Counted from the stretch's first letter, positions 53,268-63,120 are shown. The stretch: 64,000 nucleotides of DNA from Bacillus sp. SLBN-46 (GCF_031453555.1 NZ_JAVIZM010000001.1:750001-814000); one strand, 5' to 3'. The notes: generated by a model not told the origin, from the letters alone. Numbers and translations: made by a program.

Positions 53268-54752
53268 TTGATAATTGAGGGGTTAACTGCATACATAACT
53301 GGAAAGGTTCTATATGATTCTTCCAAAAAAATAGCAGGGAAAATAAAGGATGCTGGAGTGAAGGTGTTCTTTGAGGAAAGGGTAGAAGGTATATATAAAG
53401 AACTGCAACAAAAATTAAATAAAAAAGATGCAGAACGAAAATTTCAAAATCATGATCTTCAAAGAGCAGTAATTAGTAGTTTCTATAAATCAATAATGAG
53501 AATCACTGATGAATTTTTACAACAAAGCATTGTTCTCTCAAATGAGGTTAGAGTAAATTTAAATGAGATACATCATGCTGTTAATTCTATACAGAAAGAT
53601 TTAAATGTTAGATTAAAAGAATTAAAAGACGAAAAAGATCCAAGTCTACTTGATTTTGAAGAAACCAGCTTACTTATAAATCCTACCTTCCATGAGCAAA
53701 GTGAAGAAGTTGAACAATTTTTATGCGAAAAAACGAAGAGGGAGTTTAACATTGATAGTCCTCTTTATGGGAAATTAATTAAGGAACATTTATATGATTA
53801 TATTTCTCGGTTTTTTGCACTTGAGATTAAGGAAAACCCAAGGGTTTATAATATATTTACTGCCCAGTCCATGGTGGACAATAAATTTATGTTAGAGGAA
53901 ATCCAAGTAGCAGCGAATTTAATTGCTGATTTAACCATTGAAACCAATGAAAATGTGAAATTAATTTTAGAAATGATGATAGAAATGAGATCGTTGCTTA
54001 ATGGTTCAACTAGGAATGACATCATTGTTAATTCAAATGTGGAACCTATTCAAAATAAGGAAATAGGTAAAGATGTTGAGGAACACTTTAATGAACCCGC
54101 TGTTTCTCAGGTCATGTTAGATTATAGACGTTTACAATTTAGAATTGATAATGCAGAACTCTTGGAAGATCTTGAGAACTTAAATGAGCTTTTATTTAAA
54201 GCATCTATTCCTTTACTTGAGAATGCGTCAGCTATTAAAGAATTTTTGGCTAACATTGAGTATTTAGAAAACATAGTAGCCCAAACAAGCCTGGAGGAAC
54301 AACTATCCACCTATCATCAAAAAATAGATGCCATTGATACAAATGATGGTAAAGCATTAATTAACCTAATAAACATAACGGATGAACATCCTTTGAAACC
54401 ATATAGAATTGATTATAAGAATACTTTTGTAGAAAAGTATCAATTTGATATCATCATAGATATTATGAATTTATTAATGAAATCTAAGGAATATTATAGT
54501 CTTAAGATTAAACATGGATTTAGATTGAAGTTAAAAATAGATCAGATTATTTCAGAACTTAAAGAAATACAAGTTAAAGTGGATAAAGGGTCTACTTACT
54601 ATATTAAACACTCCTATACGGGTATTTTCCCACTCGAGAATTATATTTATGAAGGGTTAATAGAATGTGTAAACATTTTGAACAATATTGGTCTTGAATT
54701 AATGAGAGAACAAGAAATAATTAGTAAAAACCTTCATAGATATTTATTGTAG
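53268..54752 (+). CDS. Unknown all-helical protein
   Basis: 494 residues, predicted almost entirely helical and rich in Glu, Lys, Asn and Leu. The N-terminus (MIIEGLTAYITGKVLYDSSK) is like the amphipathic starts of some NACHT/STAND-related helical proteins, but no ATPase motif, membrane helix or signal is present. Several stretches have coiled-coil character (FAIKNDLNVRLKELKDEKDP-like, EVEQFLCEKTKREF). TTG start with AGGTG eight bases ahead. It lies alone between RNA-like elements; a defence role is possible but unsupported. Confidence 0.6.
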   Translation: MIIEGLTAYITGKVLYDSSKKIAGKIKDAGVKVFFEERVEGIYKELQQKLNKKDAERKFQNHDLQRAVISSFYKSIMRITDEFLQQSIVLSNEVRVNLNEIHHAVNSIQKDLNVRLKELKDEKDPSLLDFEETSLLINPTFHEQSEEVEQFLCEKTKREFNIDSPLYGKLIKEHLYDYISRFFALEIKENPRVYNIFTAQSMVDNKFMLEEIQVAANLIADLTIETNENVKLILEMMIEMRSLLNGSTRNDIIVNSNVEPIQNKEIGKDVEEHFNEPAVSQVMLDYRRLQFRIDNAELLEDLENLNELLFKASIPLLENASAIKEFLANIEYLENIVAQTSLEEQLSTYHQKIDAIDTNDGKALINLINITDEHPLKPYRIDYKNTFVEKYQFDIIIDIMNLLMKSKEYYSLKIKHGFRLKLKIDQIISELKEIQVKVDKGSTYYIKHSYTGIFPLENYIYEGLIECVNILNNIGLELMREQEIISKNLHRYLL

Positions 54753-54811
54753 GAATGAAGATTGTTTAGAATTGGTAGAGTTTGCTAACAGTACCGACTA
54801 ACCTGGTACCC

Positions 54812-54973
54812 ATGTCAATCGATCTGAAGTACACCGGCCTAAGGATGAAAAAGGGACCGTCCGATGATTCGTTTCAGACGGAAGAAATCACGGGTCGGGA
54901 AGAAAGCAGAACCGAAGCTGTCAATGAGGTAATGCTCAAGTATTATGGCATAAAGGATTACGTTGGGTGGTAA
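54812..54973 (+). pseudogene. 3' fragment of the DUF6843-like gene
   Basis: 54 codons (SIDLKYTGLRMKKGPSDDSF, to KDYVGW) match the last residues of the 9460-10206 gene, and the following 180 bases match its downstream element. There is no ribosome site or N-terminal part, so it is a duplicated 3' end. Confidence 0.8.
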
Positions 54974-54995
54974 ATGTTTTAAACATCTTTAACGG

Positions 54996-55132
54996 TTTAT
55001 TCATAGTTTGTTCATACAATAGAGGTATAGTAAGTACATGAAAACGAGATGCATATCTTACTTTTCTAGACCCCCTTTTAATTATATTTGTATTGTACGT
55101 CCGGCTTCTCTTATGGAGCTGGATCTTTTTTT
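54996..55132 (+). ncRNA. Candidate small RNA element, copy 3
   Basis: TTTATTCATAGTTTGTTCATA at 54996, a TATAGTAAGTACATG stretch, AGACCCCCTTTT, ATTTGTATTGTACG, and the terminator TCCGGCT/AGCTGGA (G-U pair) with seven T (55126-55132). It is the sister of copy 2, duplicated with the gene fragment before it. Confidence 0.5.
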
Positions 55133-55136
55133 GTCT

Positions 55137-55255
55137 ATGAAGGACAAAATGAGGCTCCGCCCGGCAAAAATTGTCCTTCATCACGCCGATGAAAGACAAA
55201 ATCCGGCCACCTCAAGCAGAAATTGTCTTTCATCCTTCGTATGAAAGACAAAAAA
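55137..55255. repeat. 52-nt-period repeat with inverted ATGAARGACAAAAT words
   Basis: ATGAAGGACAAAAT at 55137 and ATTGTCCTTCAT at 55170 are inverted and form a hairpin; the same pair, with AAAG and CTTT, recurs at 55189 and 55222, exactly 52 bases on; a third ATGAAAGACAAAA starts at 55241, again 52 bases on. Compensatory G/A and C/T changes keep the arms paired. Confidence 0.8.
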
Positions 55256-55366
55256 CCAGCCCGCCCCTCCATACCTGACCTCACAAAAAAGAACCTACCA
55301 CCTCACAAGGAAGACGATGCCCTTCAATAACCTAGTATCTACATATTAATATATTAGTATTAGTGT

Positions 55367-57187
55367 TTAAAACGCAGATTTTCCTTTACACAACCCACGC
55401 ACGTCATGATAATAGCGAAATAAATTTCGCCCGTTGGCCTTGGCTTGGTAAAGGGCATAATCGGCATGCGTCATTAACGTTTTCTGGTCCTCTCCGTCCT
55501 CAGGAAAGAGGCTGATTCCAATAGAACAAGTGGTTGTAAAGGAATGGCCATCGATGGACCATTGCTCCTGCAATGATCGAATAATTCCACTAGCTAAATC
55601 ATCGAGCTTGTTCTTCTGAGCTAATTTACGAGCGGGACCTTTGGAATCGAGCCGTGCCACATTCCACGCAGACGCCATCTCCTTCGAATCAGCCCAAGAA
55701 TAAATAATCGCAAATTCATCGCCCCCCAGTCGACAAAGCGAAGCCTCCTCGGGCAGAACAGCCTGAACCCGTCCAATGAACTTCTTCAGAAGCTCGTCGC
55801 CTACATGGTGACCCATTGTATCATTGACCCATTTAAAACGATCTAAATCTAGAAAAAGCAAAGCAAACCGTTGTTTGGAAAACTCCGCTCGCGCCACATC
55901 AAACGCTGCCCCAAGAAGCTTATAAAACGACCTCCGGTTAGCGACACCCGTCAGAGGATCCACAAAGGCAAGCTCCTCCAGCTTCTGCTCATACCGTTTA
56001 CGCTCCGACACATCCCTCGATACCACAACATACTGGAGCAACCGTCCATCCTCATCAAAATACGGATCACAGTGCGCCTCAATATAAACGGGCGCGCCAC
56101 CATCCTTCTGCAGCTTTCGATACTCCAACACATAGGTCCGCGGTTCAGCCACCATCTCCTCAAACGAGGCCCGCACCGCTGCCACATCCTCAGGGTGAAT
56201 ATTGATATAAAACGGCTTTCCTATCAATACTTCCGGTTTATAGCCTAGCAACGAATGATGGGCAGGCGACGCATACTGCACCAATCCGTCTGCGGTAACC
56301 AAACGAATCATATCAGAAGAATGCTCCGCAATAATCTTAAACCGATTCTCCATGCTCTTGCGTTCCGTCTCATCCCTCGTAATCGCAGCAAACCCAGTGA
56401 CCTGTCCGTCAGCATCCCTTAAGGGAGACACAGACACATTCACATCAATGAAAGAGCCATCCTTGCGAACGAACTGCGTTTCCCAGTTTCGAATCACCTT
56501 TCCATGCAGCAGCGCCACCCTCATCCGGTCCTCTTCCTCGCGTAACCGAGCTGGAATAATCGGCAACCGAGCCCCAATCAGCTCCTCCTTCGTCCAGCCG
56601 TACATCTTTTCAAAGGCAGGGTTCACATAAGTAACCTTACTATCCAGAGTGGTAATGTTAATCGCATCCACCGTACTGTTAAAAAAAGATTCCAGTCTTT
56701 CGTTCGTTTCCTGTAGAGAAGCCGAAACCAGCTCCCTTTCTGAGTAATCCTCAACCACAACGTACACACCAAATAGCCCCCCGTTGACCATCGGAATAAA
56801 CTTCAACCTTAACACTAAAACACGTCCATTTTGACACGTGTATTGAACTTTACATTCGGAAGCAGTTCCCTTTAAGGCGGCGTGCAACTGTGTTAAAACA
56901 GTAAGCATGTGGCTCGAGTCCACTAATTCTGTGAAAAATTTACCCGCTACTTCAAGAAAGGAATAGCCGAATAATTTTTCCGTCGCAGCATTCACTTTTG
57001 TTATCCGGCCATTCTCATCCAAACTAAGAATGGCATTCGGATTCTCTTGAATAAGTGATTTAAATAAGGGTATATTGAAATGCAACATCGCACGGTGATA
57101 ATTCAAAAATAGAACTTGAGCAATAATCACGAGTAAAACCAATAAGATGCAAAACAAAAATACTAAATATGGATTAAATAAATTCAT
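55367..57187 (-). CDS. Membrane PAS-PAS-PAS-GGDEF diguanylate cyclase
   Basis: 606 residues. One N-terminal membrane helix, then three PAS domains (about 38-150, 163-275, 285-400; PSVLSLDENGRITKVN-type openings and GYSFLEVAGKFFTEL), and a GGDEF domain with the active motif GGDEF at 488-492. It likely makes cyclic di-GMP. No RxxD inhibition site precedes the motif. Between residues about 498 and 530 there is an extra stretch (ADSKEMASAWNVARLDSKGP) that most GGDEF domains lack. ATG follows GGAGG and AAGG. A PAS-containing kinase gene starts divergently at 57465. Confidence 0.9.
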   Translation of the reverse strand: MNLFNPYLVFLFCILLVLLVIIAQVLFLNYHRAMLHFNIPLFKSLIQENPNAILSLDENGRITKVNAATEKLFGYSFLEVAGKFFTELVDSSHMLTVLTQLHAALKGTASECKVQYTCQNGRVLVLRLKFIPMVNGGLFGVYVVVEDYSERELVSASLQETNERLESFFNSTVDAINITTLDSKVTYVNPAFEKMYGWTKEELIGARLPIIPARLREEEDRMRVALLHGKVIRNWETQFVRKDGSFIDVNVSVSPLRDADGQVTGFAAITRDETERKSMENRFKIIAEHSSDMIRLVTADGLVQYASPAHHSLLGYKPEVLIGKPFYINIHPEDVAAVRASFEEMVAEPRTYVLEYRKLQKDGGAPVYIEAHCDPYFDEDGRLLQYVVVSRDVSERKRYEQKLEELAFVDPLTGVANRRSFYKLLGAAFDVARAEFSKQRFALLFLDLDRFKWVNDTMGHHVGDELLKKFIGRVQAVLPEEASLCRLGGDEFAIIYSWADSKEMASAWNVARLDSKGPARKLAQKNKLDDLASGIIRSLQEQWSIDGHSFTTTCSIGISLFPEDGEDQKTLMTHADYALYQAKANGRNLFRYYHDVRGLCKGKSAF

Positions 57188-57464
57188 AATGTACCTTGCA
57201 CCTCCATATTGAAATAGCTTAATAGATTAATTTTAGATATCGCAGGAACTTTCGACAATCCGTAGGACGTGAAATGGACGAAAGGACGAGTAAAGAGTAG
57301 GTATAAAGTACTCATCTGTCCTTTTTTCACCAAAAAATTACTAACTTTTACATGTTAAAATTTTTGAAAAAATAGTTTACCATTATTTTAGGAGAATAAT
57401 GACCATTTAAAAACTACGTACCAACAAACATAGAAATCAACTAAACCAGATAGCAGGTGATGAA
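57188..57464. promoter_or_regulatory. Divergent promoter region
   Basis: Shared by the cyclase (minus) and kinase (plus) genes. It holds one GACGAGTAA word (57284), which pairs with TACTCATCTGTCC (57310-57322) in a hairpin followed by TTTTTT. This could be an attenuator for the kinase gene; no clear -10/-35 pair is seen. Confidence 0.4.
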
Positions 57465-59030
57465 ATGGGAGTCAATATTTACCCTGCCCTGTCGGCGTTA
57501 GAGCGCATATCTGATGGGGTTGTTAGTATAGATTTAAAAGGACAAATCACATATATCAATCAACCAGCAGCCAAATTATTAGAAATAACCCATGCGACAC
57601 AAACGGGGGAACCTATAAGTAGAGTTGTTCCAGACGAAAACGCTGATAGACTGGAGAAGAAAATCAACCAAGCGATTCGTCAACAAAGTAACATCCATTT
57701 TGAGATCCAGACCCAATCCTCACAATGGCTTGAAGTTTATATTTATCCGTCTGAGGATGGGGCGACTGTTCTCCTAAGGAATATCACGCCAAAAAAGCAA
57801 ATTGAAGAAACAATCCAAGTCCAGCATGAGCGCTTGCAACTGTTAACGGAGGCAGCCAATCATTTGTTTTATAAAAAGGAACCAAAAGCTTTGCTAGACG
57901 CGCTGTTCCATGATTTAGCCGAATACTTGGACCTAGATGTCTATTTTAATTATTTGTACGATCCGGACACCAACAAAATCCGCTTAATGAACTACAGCGG
58001 GATTCCTGAAACAACGGCTAAAGAAATTGAGTGGCTGGAACTGGGGGAAGCAGTTTGTGGCTGTGTCGCCCGTGACCGCCTGCGGATTGTCGCAGAAAAG
58101 ATTGATACCTCAGATGACGTCCGTGTGCAACTCGTAAAAGGCTGGGGCATCAAAGCCTACGCTTGTCATCCATTAATGTCATACGGTAAACTAATTGGAA
58201 CTCTTTCTTTTGGGTCAAGAAAGCGGTCGCATTTCACGGAAGAGGAGCTTGACCTTATTTTTACCATTTGCCAGCAGGTGGCGACTACCTTAGAGCGAAC
58301 CTTCTTAATTGCCGAGTTGACAGAGAAGAAAGAAGAGGCGGAAAAAGCCAATCAAGCGAAGTCGGAGTTTTTATCCATGATTAGTCATGAACTGAGGACA
58401 CCGCTCAACTCGATCATGGGTTTTGCTCAGATTTTAGAGATGGACCAACGAGATCCATTGTCTGCCGGACAAAAGGATAAAGTGCAGAAGCTTCAGAAGT
58501 CGAGCCGGCACTTATTATCGCTCATCAATGACATGATTGACATTGCCCGCACGAAAACAGGCACGCGCACCTTCCAGGTGGAACCGGTGGCAATTGGCTC
58601 CATGGTATCGGAATGTGTCAAAATGATCCGCCCCCTCGCGGACCGCAAAGGGATTCATGTCACAAGTACATGTGATGACGTCATGATTCACACCGATTTG
58701 AAACGGGTAACACAAATAGTACTGAATTTATTAGCCAATGCCGTTAAATACACGGCGCCTAACGGACAGGTGAAAGTCACTTGTGAACCGCAGGGCGAGA
58801 GCATCAAATTAATCGTGAGTGATACCGGAATAGGCATTCCACCACAAGAACAGGAAAAAATCTTCGCTCCGTTTTACCGAATTTTTAATCGGGATGTCAA
58901 TATTGAAGGAGCTGGCATTGGTTTAACCATTGTCAAGCAGTTTGTCGAGGAACTACAAGGGGAAGTGGGAGTCAAAAGTGAGCTAGGCAAGGGAAGCCGG
59001 TTTTGGTTCACGATTCCCAATCAGCGTTAA
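57465..59030 (+). CDS. PAS-GAF sensor histidine kinase
   Basis: 521 residues, no membrane helix. A PAS domain (about 8-110), a GAF domain (about 120-285), HisKA with phospho-acceptor His about 308 in SMISHELRTPLNSIMGFAQI, and HATPase_c with the N box QIVLNLLANAVKYT, G1 VSDTGIGIPPQEQEKIFAPF and G2 GAGIGLTIVKQF. The cytoplasmic signal is unknown. The LytTR regulator 18 bases downstream is the probable partner. The ribosome site AGCAGGTGATGAA is ordinary. Confidence 0.92.
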   Translation: MGVNIYPALSALERISDGVVSIDLKGQITYINQPAAKLLEITHATQTGEPISRVVPDENADRLEKKINQAIRQQSNIHFEIQTQSSQWLEVYIYPSEDGATVLLRNITPKKQIEETIQVQHERLQLLTEAANHLFYKKEPKALLDALFHDLAEYLDLDVYFNYLYDPDTNKIRLMNYSGIPETTAKEIEWLELGEAVCGCVARDRLRIVAEKIDTSDDVRVQLVKGWGIKAYACHPLMSYGKLIGTLSFGSRKRSHFTEEELDLIFTICQQVATTLERTFLIAELTEKKEEAEKANQAKSEFLSMISHELRTPLNSIMGFAQILEMDQRDPLSAGQKDKVQKLQKSSRHLLSLINDMIDIARTKTGTRTFQVEPVAIGSMVSECVKMIRPLADRKGIHVTSTCDDVMIHTDLKRVTQIVLNLLANAVKYTAPNGQVKVTCEPQGESIKLIVSDTGIGIPPQEQEKIFAPFYRIFNRDVNIEGAGIGLTIVKQFVEELQGEVGVKSELGKGSRFWFTIPNQR

Positions 59031-59048
59031 TCAAAGGGGAGAAACACT

Positions 59049-59774
59049 ATGAGACCGATTAAATGGATACTGGCAGAGGATCATCCCGACTCCATGGAAA
59101 TTATCAAATATTTCTTAGATGAACGCCCAGATTTTCAGTTAGTCGGATGCTGCACGAACGGGGAGGAGCTCGTGGAGATGGTGATCACTGTGAAGCCGGA
59201 TCTCGTGCTCACAGATATTAATATGCCGAGGAAAAATGGCCTGCAAGCGGTAAAGGAATGCCTTTCTTTCCATCCATCGCTCAAGTTCATTTTTCTAACG
59301 GGCTATGATGAATTTGCGATCGAGGCGTTTGCGATTGCGACTGTCGATTATTTGGTGAAACCAATTGACCGGAATCGCTTGATGGCAGCCTTGGAAAAAG
59401 CGAAAAACCTTCTTCAGTTTGAATGGGGCGAGGGCGAAGCGGAGGCGCAAAAAATGAAAATGCTCCCCTTAAAGGAGCAAAACTGTACGCAGTACATCCC
59501 GCTTTCGGACATTTATTTTATTGAAAAAGTAGGGAAGAAATGCCTGGTGTATACGAAAACACAGATCTTTGAAACAAGTGAGGCCATCAGTAAGATTATG
59601 TCCCGGCTCGATGACTCCTTTTTCCAAGCGCATCGCTCGAATATTATTAATCTGGCAAAAATCTCGCAAATTACGCCTCAGAATGAAACCTATATAGTTT
59701 GTTTCAAGGACTATGACAAGACAGCCAGTCTGTCAAAGCTAAAAATCAATGAAGTCAGAGAACGTATGCTTTAG
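59049..59774 (+). CDS. LytTR-family response regulator
   Basis: 241 residues. A receiver domain (1-125) with the acidic pair EDH, phospho-acceptor Asp in LVLTDINMPR, Thr/Lys switch residues in FLTGYDEF and VKPIDRNR, and a LytTR DNA-binding domain about 140-238 (YFIEKVGKKCLVYTKTQIFE, FFQAHRSNIINLAKISQ). It pairs with the kinase just upstream. A strong hairpin terminator follows. Confidence 0.92.
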   Translation: MRPIKWILAEDHPDSMEIIKYFLDERPDFQLVGCCTNGEELVEMVITVKPDLVLTDINMPRKNGLQAVKECLSFHPSLKFIFLTGYDEFAIEAFAIATVDYLVKPIDRNRLMAALEKAKNLLQFEWGEGEAEAQKMKMLPLKEQNCTQYIPLSDIYFIEKVGKKCLVYTKTQIFETSEAISKIMSRLDDSFFQAHRSNIINLAKISQITPQNETYIVCFKDYDKTASLSKLKINEVRERML

Positions 59775-59775
59775 T

Positions 59776-59827
59776 AAAAAGGAGTAGCCACATGTGGAGA
59801 CACTCTCACACGTGGTTACTCCTTTTT
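59776..59827. terminator. Bidirectional terminator, overlaps the Spo0E-like gene end
   Basis: AAAAAGGAGTA and TACTCCTTTTT arms with inner CCACATGTG/CACACGTGG pairing. It is symmetrical and serves both the response regulator and the convergent Spo0E gene. Confidence 0.9.
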
Positions 59828-59971
59828 CTGTGTTACCTGATTTAATAGGTTCAGATATTCATCTAGCTGTTGGCTGCATTCGACCGCTTCAGCCGAGGTA
59901 ATGCCGTACGTTTCTACCCGCTCAGCTAGCTCTTTCTTACATTGTTCAATCAAGATAATTAAATAGGTCAT
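59816..59971 (-). CDS. Spo0E-family aspartyl phosphatase
   Basis: 51 residues, MTYLIILIEQCKKELAERVE then TYGITSAEAVECSQQLDEYL; SQQLDEYLN matches the Spo0E signature (SQELD-x-L). These proteins remove phosphate from Spo0A~P and so delay sporulation, or act on other receiver domains. GGGAG lies ten or so bases before the ATG at 59971; the upstream ATG at 60028 has no ribosome site. It sits among two-component genes. Confidence 0.85.
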   Translation of the reverse strand: MTYLIILIEQCKKELAERVETYGITSAEAVECSQQLDEYLNLLNQVTQKKE

Positions 59972-60199
59972 ACGCCTTCTGCTCCCTATGCCCAAATTCC
60001 CAGTGATTTGTAAAACCAATCGTAGCACGGAACTGACAAAATATGATAGTGAGGGAGCGAAATGGGCCCATTCCCGACTGAAATGCGCAAATCCCGGCTT
60101 AAAGGTGCCAACGGACGTTTGAACTAAAAAATTATTATTTGTACGTTGGTAATATTTTGATTATGATGATGGGGATACTCAGTTAAAGGTGTGATATTC

Positions 60200-62887
60200 A
60201 TGGTCCATACAGGATCTTTCGATACAAAGCTTGTCATTTTATCCGTCATTATTGCTATCTTCTCTTCGTTCGCCTCGTTAAAAATTATGACAAGACTTGC
60301 CATAACAAAGGAAACAGAAAGAAAAACATGGATCCTTGCAGGTGCCGCCATTATGTCCATCGGCATTTGGACGATGCATTTTATTGGCATGCTTGGGTAC
60401 GAGATTCACATGCCAGTCACCTTTAATATTAGTCTAACCTTTCTATCTTTCGTGTTTATATTCTTGGGTTCGACCTGTGTCTATGTGATTACGGCCCGAT
60501 CCACCATTCCCATTCTCTCAAAGGTGATGGGTGTCACCGTAATGGGGCTCTCCATCATTGGTACACATGTGATCGGGATGTTGTCGATGCAAATGGAGGC
60601 AACGGTCCATTATAATTTGTTCCTGTCACTCATCACGTTGTTTCTCTCCATGATAGTAGGGGGCGGGATTTTTCTTCTGCTTATTTATATAAAAAATGCT
60701 CTAACGCATATCACTTTAAAAAAATTAATTAGCTCGATATTCATGGGCTTAGGGATTTCAGCTGTTCACTACACGGCCATGGAGGCGGTTCAATTATCGG
60801 GCGGCCCTCTGTCAATTGAAGTAGAACGAATTACCACTATTAGCAATGTGGTGGTATCAATCGATCGGCTTGCCTATATAGTGGGTTTAGCAACCATCAT
60901 CATCATCCTGTCAATCATCGTATTAACTTACTCTGATAAAATAAAAGCGGAACAAGAGCGGATCCTGTTGGCCGAACAAATGAAGAAGGCACAGCAGGAC
61001 TTGATTAATACCATTCAAAGGCAGCAAGGATTAACGCTGAAATATGTCAAAGTCGGGGAGCGCTACATCCATACTTTAGCGGAAGGCGAGCTCCTAGCCA
61101 AGCTTGGCCTCACCCCTGAAATTGTCGTCGGCAAGGATTTGAGAGACTTTTTACCATTGGAATACGCCGAACATAAGCTAAAGTCCTATATAAAAGCCTG
61201 GCAGGGCGAGGTCGTGAACTATGAAGAAGAGCTAAATGGGACAGATTATATGGTGAGCTTAAAACCGGTAATGGAAAACGGCAAGGTGGTAGAGGTCATA
61301 GGGTCAGGGATCGATATTACCGAACGGAAGCGGGCGGAACGGATTTTAGTGGAAAGTGATAGAAAATTAAGAGAATCCCACGCCTTACGAAGAACGATGA
61401 TTGATAATCTCCCCATTGCCATCTTAGTCCTGGATAATGATCTCAACATTATCGCGCTAAATAGGCCGCACTGTCAGTTATTTGAGATTGATGTACCCAT
61501 AAAAAAACTAATCGGACAAAATGTCACCCGCTATCGTTCAGCCTACTACAAGAATGTTCAATTGGAGGAAGAAAAGGTAATAAATATTATTAAAAACAAA
61601 CAGCCCCTAACAGATGAAATCGAGTTGATTAGCGGGAAAATTTTAAAAAGAAGCTATTTCCCCTTCTATGTGGGAGAAGAACTAAAAGGGCATCTATGGA
61701 CCTTCGAAGAAATTACAGAACGTAAGCAAATGGAACGTGCCAACCAAGAGGCAAGGGAAGCAGCGGAAAAGGCCAATTTGGCCAAATCCCGGTTCCTCTC
61801 GAATATGAGTCACGAACTTCGAACCCCGTTAAACGGCATTCTAGGATTTGCCCAATTGCTTGAGCTAGATGACTCGCTCACCAATCAGCAGCGGATGTTT
61901 GTTCAAGAAATCACTATGGGTGGCAGGCACTTGCTCCAGTTGATTAACGAAATCTTCGACCTCTCGAAAATTGAAGAGGGAAAATTAATGATCTCCACCG
62001 AGAGCATCCGAATCGATACCGTGACCAACGAATGTATCAATCTGATTGGATCGGCGGCGGACCAAAAAGGAGTACAAATCATTCATAATGCCAACCACCT
62101 ACAGGATGGATATGTGTATGCTGATTCGATTCGCTTGCGGCAGATTATCTTGAATTTACTGGATAATGCCATCAAGTACAACCGGGATAATGGGGAAGTG
62201 CGGATCAGCTATGACGTGAACGATGACCAGCTGTGTATCCATGTCCAAGATACAGGAGTGGGAATTCCAAAAGAGGAGCAGGAAATGATTTTCGCCCCTT
62301 TTTACCGAATCAATCATGCGCATACAGAGGGAACAGGAATCGGGCTTTCCCTTGTCAAACAGCTTGTTTCCTTGATGGGCGGCGAGGTCGGAATCAACAG
62401 TCAAGTAGGAGTGGGAACCGATATGTGGGTGTGTCTGCCTAAAGCCACCTGTGAACTGGACGCACCACTTAAACCGCAGGAAAATGGCATGGAACGCCTC
62501 CGCATAAATAAGACATATAAGATTCTCTATATAGAAGACAATCCCTCTAATCTATATTTAGTGAAGGAGATTCTCGCGACGTTCCCTGGTGTCACGCTGT
62601 TTACTGCGATGACGGGAAATGCGGGGTTAAAGGCAGCAGTTGAACATCCATTAGATTTAATCCTATGCGATATTCATCTGCCGGACCTACATGGATTTGA
62701 GGTGCTTGAACGATTACAATCCAACCCGTTAACGGAGCAAATTCCGGTCATTGCCTTAAGTGCCAATGCCCTTAAGGAAGACATTCACCGCGCGCTCGAA
62801 ACCGGCTTTACCGACTATATAACGAAACCAATAGACATTGCCTCATTCCTTGAAGTAATCGCTGAGCATGTGCAAAACAGCCAATAG
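60200..62887 (+). CDS. MHYT-PAS-PAS hybrid histidine kinase with receiver domain
   Basis: 895 residues. Seven membrane helices with MHYT motifs (GIWTMHFIGM, GTHVIGMLSM, GISAVHYTAMEAV), which may bind copper and sense a gas; then two PAS domains (about 275-380 and 395-515), HisKA with FLSNMSHELRTPLNGILGFA, HATPase (LNLLDNAIKYNRDNGEVRIS; HVQDTGVGIPKEEQEMIFAP), and a C-terminal receiver (LILCDIHLPDLHGFEVLERL). ATG at 60200, eight bases after AAAGGTG, is chosen over GTG at 60191. Output probably passes through a phosphotransfer to the regulator below or to others. Confidence 0.93.
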   Translation: MVHTGSFDTKLVILSVIIAIFSSFASLKIMTRLAITKETERKTWILAGAAIMSIGIWTMHFIGMLGYEIHMPVTFNISLTFLSFVFIFLGSTCVYVITARSTIPILSKVMGVTVMGLSIIGTHVIGMLSMQMEATVHYNLFLSLITLFLSMIVGGGIFLLLIYIKNALTHITLKKLISSIFMGLGISAVHYTAMEAVQLSGGPLSIEVERITTISNVVVSIDRLAYIVGLATIIIILSIIVLTYSDKIKAEQERILLAEQMKKAQQDLINTIQRQQGLTLKYVKVGERYIHTLAEGELLAKLGLTPEIVVGKDLRDFLPLEYAEHKLKSYIKAWQGEVVNYEEELNGTDYMVSLKPVMENGKVVEVIGSGIDITERKRAERILVESDRKLRESHALRRTMIDNLPIAILVLDNDLNIIALNRPHCQLFEIDVPIKKLIGQNVTRYRSAYYKNVQLEEEKVINIIKNKQPLTDEIELISGKILKRSYFPFYVGEELKGHLWTFEEITERKQMERANQEAREAAEKANLAKSRFLSNMSHELRTPLNGILGFAQLLELDDSLTNQQRMFVQEITMGGRHLLQLINEIFDLSKIEEGKLMISTESIRIDTVTNECINLIGSAADQKGVQIIHNANHLQDGYVYADSIRLRQIILNLLDNAIKYNRDNGEVRISYDVNDDQLCIHVQDTGVGIPKEEQEMIFAPFYRINHAHTEGTGIGLSLVKQLVSLMGGEVGINSQVGVGTDMWVCLPKATCELDAPLKPQENGMERLRINKTYKILYIEDNPSNLYLVKEILATFPGVTLFTAMTGNAGLKAAVEHPLDLILCDIHLPDLHGFEVLERLQSNPLTEQIPVIALSANALKEDIHRALETGFTDYITKPIDIASFLEVIAEHVQNSQ

Positions 62888-63120
62888 TAGGAAATATCAG
62901 GAAGAAACACCCGCCTTTCTACCTATTCTTTAAAGCATTGTCAGAATGTCGTGAAATGTCCACTTTTTGTCACATGCTGTCCTTTCCTATCCATAATTGG
63001 CAGAAATCCCTACCTCTCGTGTCGAATCGTGATTAGACAGAAACTGTGATAAAAGTTACAGTTAAAGCCTAGAAATAGAAGTACTTGGGTATATAGGCAA
63101 AGAGGAAGGGAGAGTTGGTG

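Noticed and set aside
54936..55244. ORFs on both strands over the third RNA-like copy and 52-base repeat
   Set aside because: They run through hairpins and repeats, and the matching copy at 10229 does not keep the frames.
60029..60199. Possible cyclic di-GMP riboswitch before the MHYT kinase
   Set aside because: I looked for GEMM-like motifs here and before 41255, 57465 and 63121 and saw none.
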